A stretch of DNA of 8,762 nt from an uncultured Alphaproteobacteria bacterium (GTDB taxonomy: Bacteria > Pseudomonadota > Alphaproteobacteria > RF32 > CAG-239), in the NCBI GenBank assembly GCA_944391355.1, contig CALXTG010000176.1, positions 1-8,762 on the forward strand, written 5' to 3'. This document shows, piece after piece, positions 6,195 through 8,762 of this stretch. Made by a program: the position numbers and the translations under genes. The notes under the pieces were generated by a model. That model made no database searches, had not been told where the DNA came from, and worked only from the letters and a program-made list of their open reading frames with translations. Every line of letters starts with the position of its first letter. Positions within the stretch are counted from its first letter, which is position 1.

Positions 6195-7562
6195 ATGAAA
6201 AAAGTATGTTTTTGCGGAATCTCCGGCAGCGGCATGAGCGCTCTGGCACAGATATTAAAACTCAGCGGCGACGAAGTCATCGGCACCGACCGCAGTTTTG
6301 ACCAGGGGCATGATGAGGAAAATAAAAACGCCCTGCAGTCGCTCGGAATAAAAATTCTGCCCCAAGACGGTTCGGCAATCAGCGAAGATGTTGACTGCCT
6401 CTATGTTTCAACCGCGGTCGAAGACCATATTCCCGATGTTAAAGCCGCTATAAGCAAAGGGATTCCGATTAAAAAACGCTCTGACCTGCTGGCGGAAATT
6501 TTTCATCGTTACAAAAACAGCATTGCCGTCGGCGGCACCAGCGGCAAAACCACCACCACCGCAATGATCGGTTATATTCTCGATAAACTCGGCCAGCTGC
6601 CCTGCATGATTAACGGCGGCCTGCTGCGCAACTATGAGAATCAGCCGGGGATTCCCAATATCATTTTCAACAAGGGCGATATCTGCGTCATCGAAGCCGA
6701 CGAAAGCGACGGTTCGATTGAAAAATATCATCCCTATATTGCCGTCATCAATAACATTTCTCTTGACCATAAACCAATTCCCGAACTGCAGAAAATTTTC
6801 GGCGATTTTGCCGCCCGCAGCGAATACGGCGCGGTCGTCAACGCCGACTGCGAAGCCTGTAAAGACATTAAACATCCCCACAAAAAAACCGTTACTTTTT
6901 CGCTGGAAAATCCCCGCGCCGATTTTACTGCCTACAATATCAAGGCAATTCCCGGCGGCACCGCTTATTCTCTGGACGGCCGCAATTTCAGACTGAACCT
7001 CATCGGCCGCTTTAACGTTGCCAACGCGCTGGCCGCCATAGCCGCCTGCTCGCTGCTGGGAATTGACAAATTCGACGCCGCGGCTGCTCTGGAATCTTTT
7101 CTCGGCACTCACCGCCGTCTGGAAGTTATCGGCAGCAAAAACAACGTTACCGTCATTGACGATTTTGCCCACAATCCTGATAAAGTCGCCGCGTCAATGA
7201 GCGCCCTTACCGATTATCCCGGCCGGCTGCTGCTGATGTTCCAGCCCCATGGTTTCAGCCCGATGCGGCTGATGGGAAAACAGATTATCGAAGCTTTTGC
7301 CAGCTATATGAAAGACGAAGATATTCTGGTTATTCCCGAAATTTATTATGCCGGCGGCACCGTTACCCGCGATATTTCTTCCCGCGATTTGACCGATTAC
7401 GCCGTTTCGCTCGGCAAACAGGCGCGCTTTTTCGAAACCCGCGCCGAATGCGGCGAATTTCTCAAACAAAACGCCCGCCCCGGCGACCGCGTTGTCATCA
7501 TGGGCGCCCGCGACAACACTTTGCCGGCTTTCTGCCGCGATATTCTTGAAGGAGTAAAATAA
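6195..7562 (+). CDS. Mur ligase family protein, MurC/Mpl-like
   Basis: This 455-residue cytoplasmic ATP-dependent ligase has all three Mur domains. The N-terminal nucleotide-sugar fold begins GISGSGMSALAQIL (8-21), as in MurC and Mpl. The central ATPase domain has the P-loop GGTSGKTTTT (113-122), EADESD (167-172) and NNISLDH (186-192). Then come GRFNVANALAA (271-281), HRRLE (306-310), DDFAHNPDK (322-330) and FQPHGFSP (349-356) in the C-terminal domain. It differs from standard MurC and Mpl in two family positions: the P-loop reads GTSGK instead of GTHGK, and DDFAHNP replaces the usual AHHP. Features point both ways: EADESD and FQPH look MurC-like, while VTVIDDFAH resembles Mpl. MurC normally sits with other division and cell-wall genes. 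Here the neighbour is an LD-carboxypeptidase 3 nt downstream, which fits a murein-peptide recycling ligase (Mpl-like), but substrate is inferred. AAAGGA (6181-6186) precedes the start by 8 nt. Confidence 0.88.
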   Translation: MKKVCFCGISGSGMSALAQILKLSGDEVIGTDRSFDQGHDEENKNALQSLGIKILPQDGSAISEDVDCLYVSTAVEDHIPDVKAAISKGIPIKKRSDLLAEIFHRYKNSIAVGGTSGKTTTTAMIGYILDKLGQLPCMINGGLLRNYENQPGIPNIIFNKGDICVIEADESDGSIEKYHPYIAVINNISLDHKPIPELQKIFGDFAARSEYGAVVNADCEACKDIKHPHKKTVTFSLENPRADFTAYNIKAIPGGTAYSLDGRNFRLNLIGRFNVANALAAIAACSLLGIDKFDAAAALESFLGTHRRLEVIGSKNNVTVIDDFAHNPDKVAASMSALTDYPGRLLLMFQPHGFSPMRLMGKQIIEAFASYMKDEDILVIPEIYYAGGTVTRDISSRDLTDYAVSLGKQARFFETRAECGEFLKQNARPGDRVVIMGARDNTLPAFCRDILEGVK

Positions 7563-7565
7563 CCC

Positions 7566-8453
7566 ATGAGTTTCAATGCTGCCGGAACCAAAGCCGCCTT
7601 GATCGCCCCGGCCGGAAAAATCATCAATCCCGACACCGTCGAACTCGGCCGCGCTTATCTGGAAAGCTTAGGCTATCAGATTATTCCCGGCAAGCACCTT
7701 TTTGCCGCCGACCGCTACATGGCCGGCACCGATGCCGAACGCGCCGCCGATGTCATGGACGCCTACCGCGACCCGGAAATCAAAATCATTTTCACGACCG
7801 CCGGAGCCGCCGGCAGCCAGCGGATTTTGCCGCTGCTTGACTATAAAACCATCGCCGCCAATCGCAAACCTCTGGTCGGCCTCAGCGACATAACCGCCTT
7901 GCAGCTTGCGGTTTGGCAAAAAGCCGGCGTCGGTTCGCTGACCGGTTTTACGATGTCGCTGGATTTTCGCGACGGCCATATCAACGGTGTTCTCGATGAA
8001 AATCTGCAAAATATTCTCAGCGGCAAAAAACTCTCGGCGCAAGGCGGGGAAACCGTTATCGGCGGAAACGCCGAAGGAGTCTTGGTCGGCGGCTGCCTGA
8101 GCTTGGTGCGCAATCTCTGCGGAACCGAATATTACCCGGATCTGAGCGGTAAAATTCTGGTTTTGGAAGACGTCGGCGAACGTGTCCATAAAATAGACTT
8201 AATGTTAATCCAGCTGGCGCAAAACCCCGGATTTTCAAAATTACGGGGCCTTGTGTTCGGACAGTTCCTGAACTGTGTTCCCAAAGATGATTTTGACGGC
8301 ACGGTTGACGATGCTATCGCCGATTTCTGCAAAAGCTTATCAATCCCCGTCATCAAGCATTTTCCCTACGGCCATATCCGCGAACGTTATGTTTTGCCGA
8401 TCGGCGCCAAAGTTCGGCTGGATGCGGATAACTGCCGTTTAGAACAGATTTGA
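7566..8453 (+). CDS. ldcA: LD-carboxypeptidase, S66 family (LdcA/MccF-like)
   Basis: This 295-residue protein has no signal peptide, so it is probably cytoplasmic. S66 LD-carboxypeptidases remove the terminal D-alanine from murein tetrapeptides during recycling; MccF relatives cleave microcin C-type compounds. The catalytic serine sits in PLVGLSDITALQLAV (S107). The glutamate is probably E201 in ILVLEDVGERVHKIDLML, and the histidine H270 in FPYGHIRERYVLPIGAKVRLD; order and spacing fit the Ser-Glu-His triad. The loop that in LdcA normally reads ARGGYG is TTAGAAGSQ here (78-85 region), and the usual HGP after the serine helix is TGF (126-128), so this is a divergent member. GAAGGAG (7548-7554), inside the end of the ligase gene, is the ribosome binding site, 11 nt from the ATG. 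The 3-nt gap to the Mur ligase implies cotranscription and a shared pathway. Confidence 0.92.
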   Translation: MSFNAAGTKAALIAPAGKIINPDTVELGRAYLESLGYQIIPGKHLFAADRYMAGTDAERAADVMDAYRDPEIKIIFTTAGAAGSQRILPLLDYKTIAANRKPLVGLSDITALQLAVWQKAGVGSLTGFTMSLDFRDGHINGVLDENLQNILSGKKLSAQGGETVIGGNAEGVLVGGCLSLVRNLCGTEYYPDLSGKILVLEDVGERVHKIDLMLIQLAQNPGFSKLRGLVFGQFLNCVPKDDFDGTVDDAIADFCKSLSIPVIKHFPYGHIRERYVLPIGAKVRLDADNCRLEQI

Positions 8454-8762
8454 GAAAAAGCTGACAACCCAGTTAAAATTGTTGATATTCAGCATTTTTA
8501 TCAGCCGCTGATAAACCCAGACGCCGTCCCAGCCGCGACTGTTAAAGGCCAGCATGCTGCCGATTGCCCAAAGGTTTGCCGAGGGCAGAAACATCACGCA
8601 GAATTTATAAGACACTTTGGGTAAATCCGTCTGTTTTTCATGAATCTGCGATGCCACCGTATCCAGATGATAGGCAATAAAAAAACCGAGAATCCCGTTC
8701 AGAATATAATTGCTCGGCGCGTAGCGGGTATAAAATGAAATCCCGAGCATGGCAAAAAAACC
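8439..8762 (-). CDS. C-terminal part of an unrecognised membrane protein (partial)
   Basis: The minus-strand frame is open from the right edge to TAA (8441-8439), giving at least 107 residues. An internal ATG (8750-8748) exists, but the 12 visible bases before it hold no ribosome binding site. The residues before it (GFFA) continue the hydrophobic run, so the real start is probably outside the window. Hydrophobic stretches occur around SNYILNGILGFFIAYHL and YKFCVMFLPSANLWAIGSML, separated by a polar loop (ASQIHEKQTDLPKV). The end is rich in aromatic residues and asparagine (NINNFNWVVSFFSNLF). I do not recognise the family. Its last 15 bases overlap the end of the carboxypeptidase gene on the other strand. 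Confidence 0.65.
   Translation of the reverse strand, partial: GFFAMLGISFYTRYAPSNYILNGILGFFIAYHLDTVASQIHEKQTDLPKVSYKFCVMFLPSANLWAIGSMLAFNSRGWDGVWVYQRLIKMLNINNFNWVVSFFSNLF

Noticed and set aside
6408..7172. Long open frame (254 codons) antisense to the Mur ligase gene
   Set aside because: It lies wholly inside a gene with intact Mur motifs, has low-complexity glycine/alanine/asparagine/phenylalanine composition, and has no convincing ribosome binding site. It is a shadow of codon bias.
7668..8189. Minus-strand open frame (173 codons) inside the carboxypeptidase gene
   Set aside because: It is fully contained in a gene with an intact catalytic triad; composition is that of an antisense shadow.
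8261..8276. Palindrome ACAGTTC-CT-GAACTGT resembling the operator half-sites
   Set aside because: It lies within the carboxypeptidase coding region, its symmetry and spacing differ from the 19-bp operator, and the codons encode ordinary family sequence. Probably chance.
1..8762. Mobile element, CRISPR, tRNA, rRNA or phage content
   Set aside because: I saw no transposase, integrase, repeat-spacer pattern, cloverleaf or terminal inverted repeats; the only repeats are the promoter-region repeat and palindromes listed.

Overview
The window is a compact bacterial stretch, probably chromosomal. Eleven protein-coding genes are supported, two of them cut by the window edges. No rRNA, tRNA, CRISPR array, insertion sequence or integrase is visible, and no stretch longer than about 105 bases lacks a gene. 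The genes are GC-moderate with many GCC, GGC and GAA codons, and the few intergenic gaps are very AT-rich. The three-gene transhydrogenase (pntAA-pntAB-pntB, the Rhodospirillum rubrum layout), strong GGAG-type ribosome binding sites and a LdcA-type carboxypeptidase suggest a Gram-negative organism. An alphaproteobacterium is my best guess, but no marker gene here proves it.

Left part (1-1302): the last 39 codons of an unrecognised plus-strand gene end at 120. A strong stem-loop terminator (129-163) follows and works in both directions. It also closes a minus-strand two-gene operon (1213 to 162) encoding two short ChrA-family membrane proteins, which probably act as a heterodimeric transporter. 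An 89-base AT-rich divergent promoter region (1214-1302) with a tandem 15-bp repeat separates them from the pnt operon.

Middle (1303-4079): pntAA, pntAB and pntB are complete and tightly coupled, with a 3-nt gap and then a 1-nt overlap. They encode the proton-translocating NAD(P) transhydrogenase of the inner membrane, which uses proton-motive force to make NADPH. The pntB stop codon abuts the stop codon of the convergent gene inside the palindrome TAGCTA.

Right part (4080-8762): a TetR-family repressor and a small polytopic membrane protein with an HELMH zinc-protease motif form a minus-strand pair. Divergent from them is a plus-strand operon of three genes: a secreted 280-residue protein of unknown function, an atypical Mur ligase (MurC/Mpl-like) and an LD-carboxypeptidase of the S66 family. 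The 104-base gap between the two operons holds a perfect 19-bp palindrome typical of TetR operators. It overlaps the predicted tetR -35 box and lies upstream of the secreted-protein gene. The simplest reading is that one repressor controls both operons, linking an envelope protease to murein-peptide processing or recycling. This is the most interesting hypothesis in the window. A truncated membrane-protein gene enters from the right edge, and its 3' end overlaps that of the carboxypeptidase gene.
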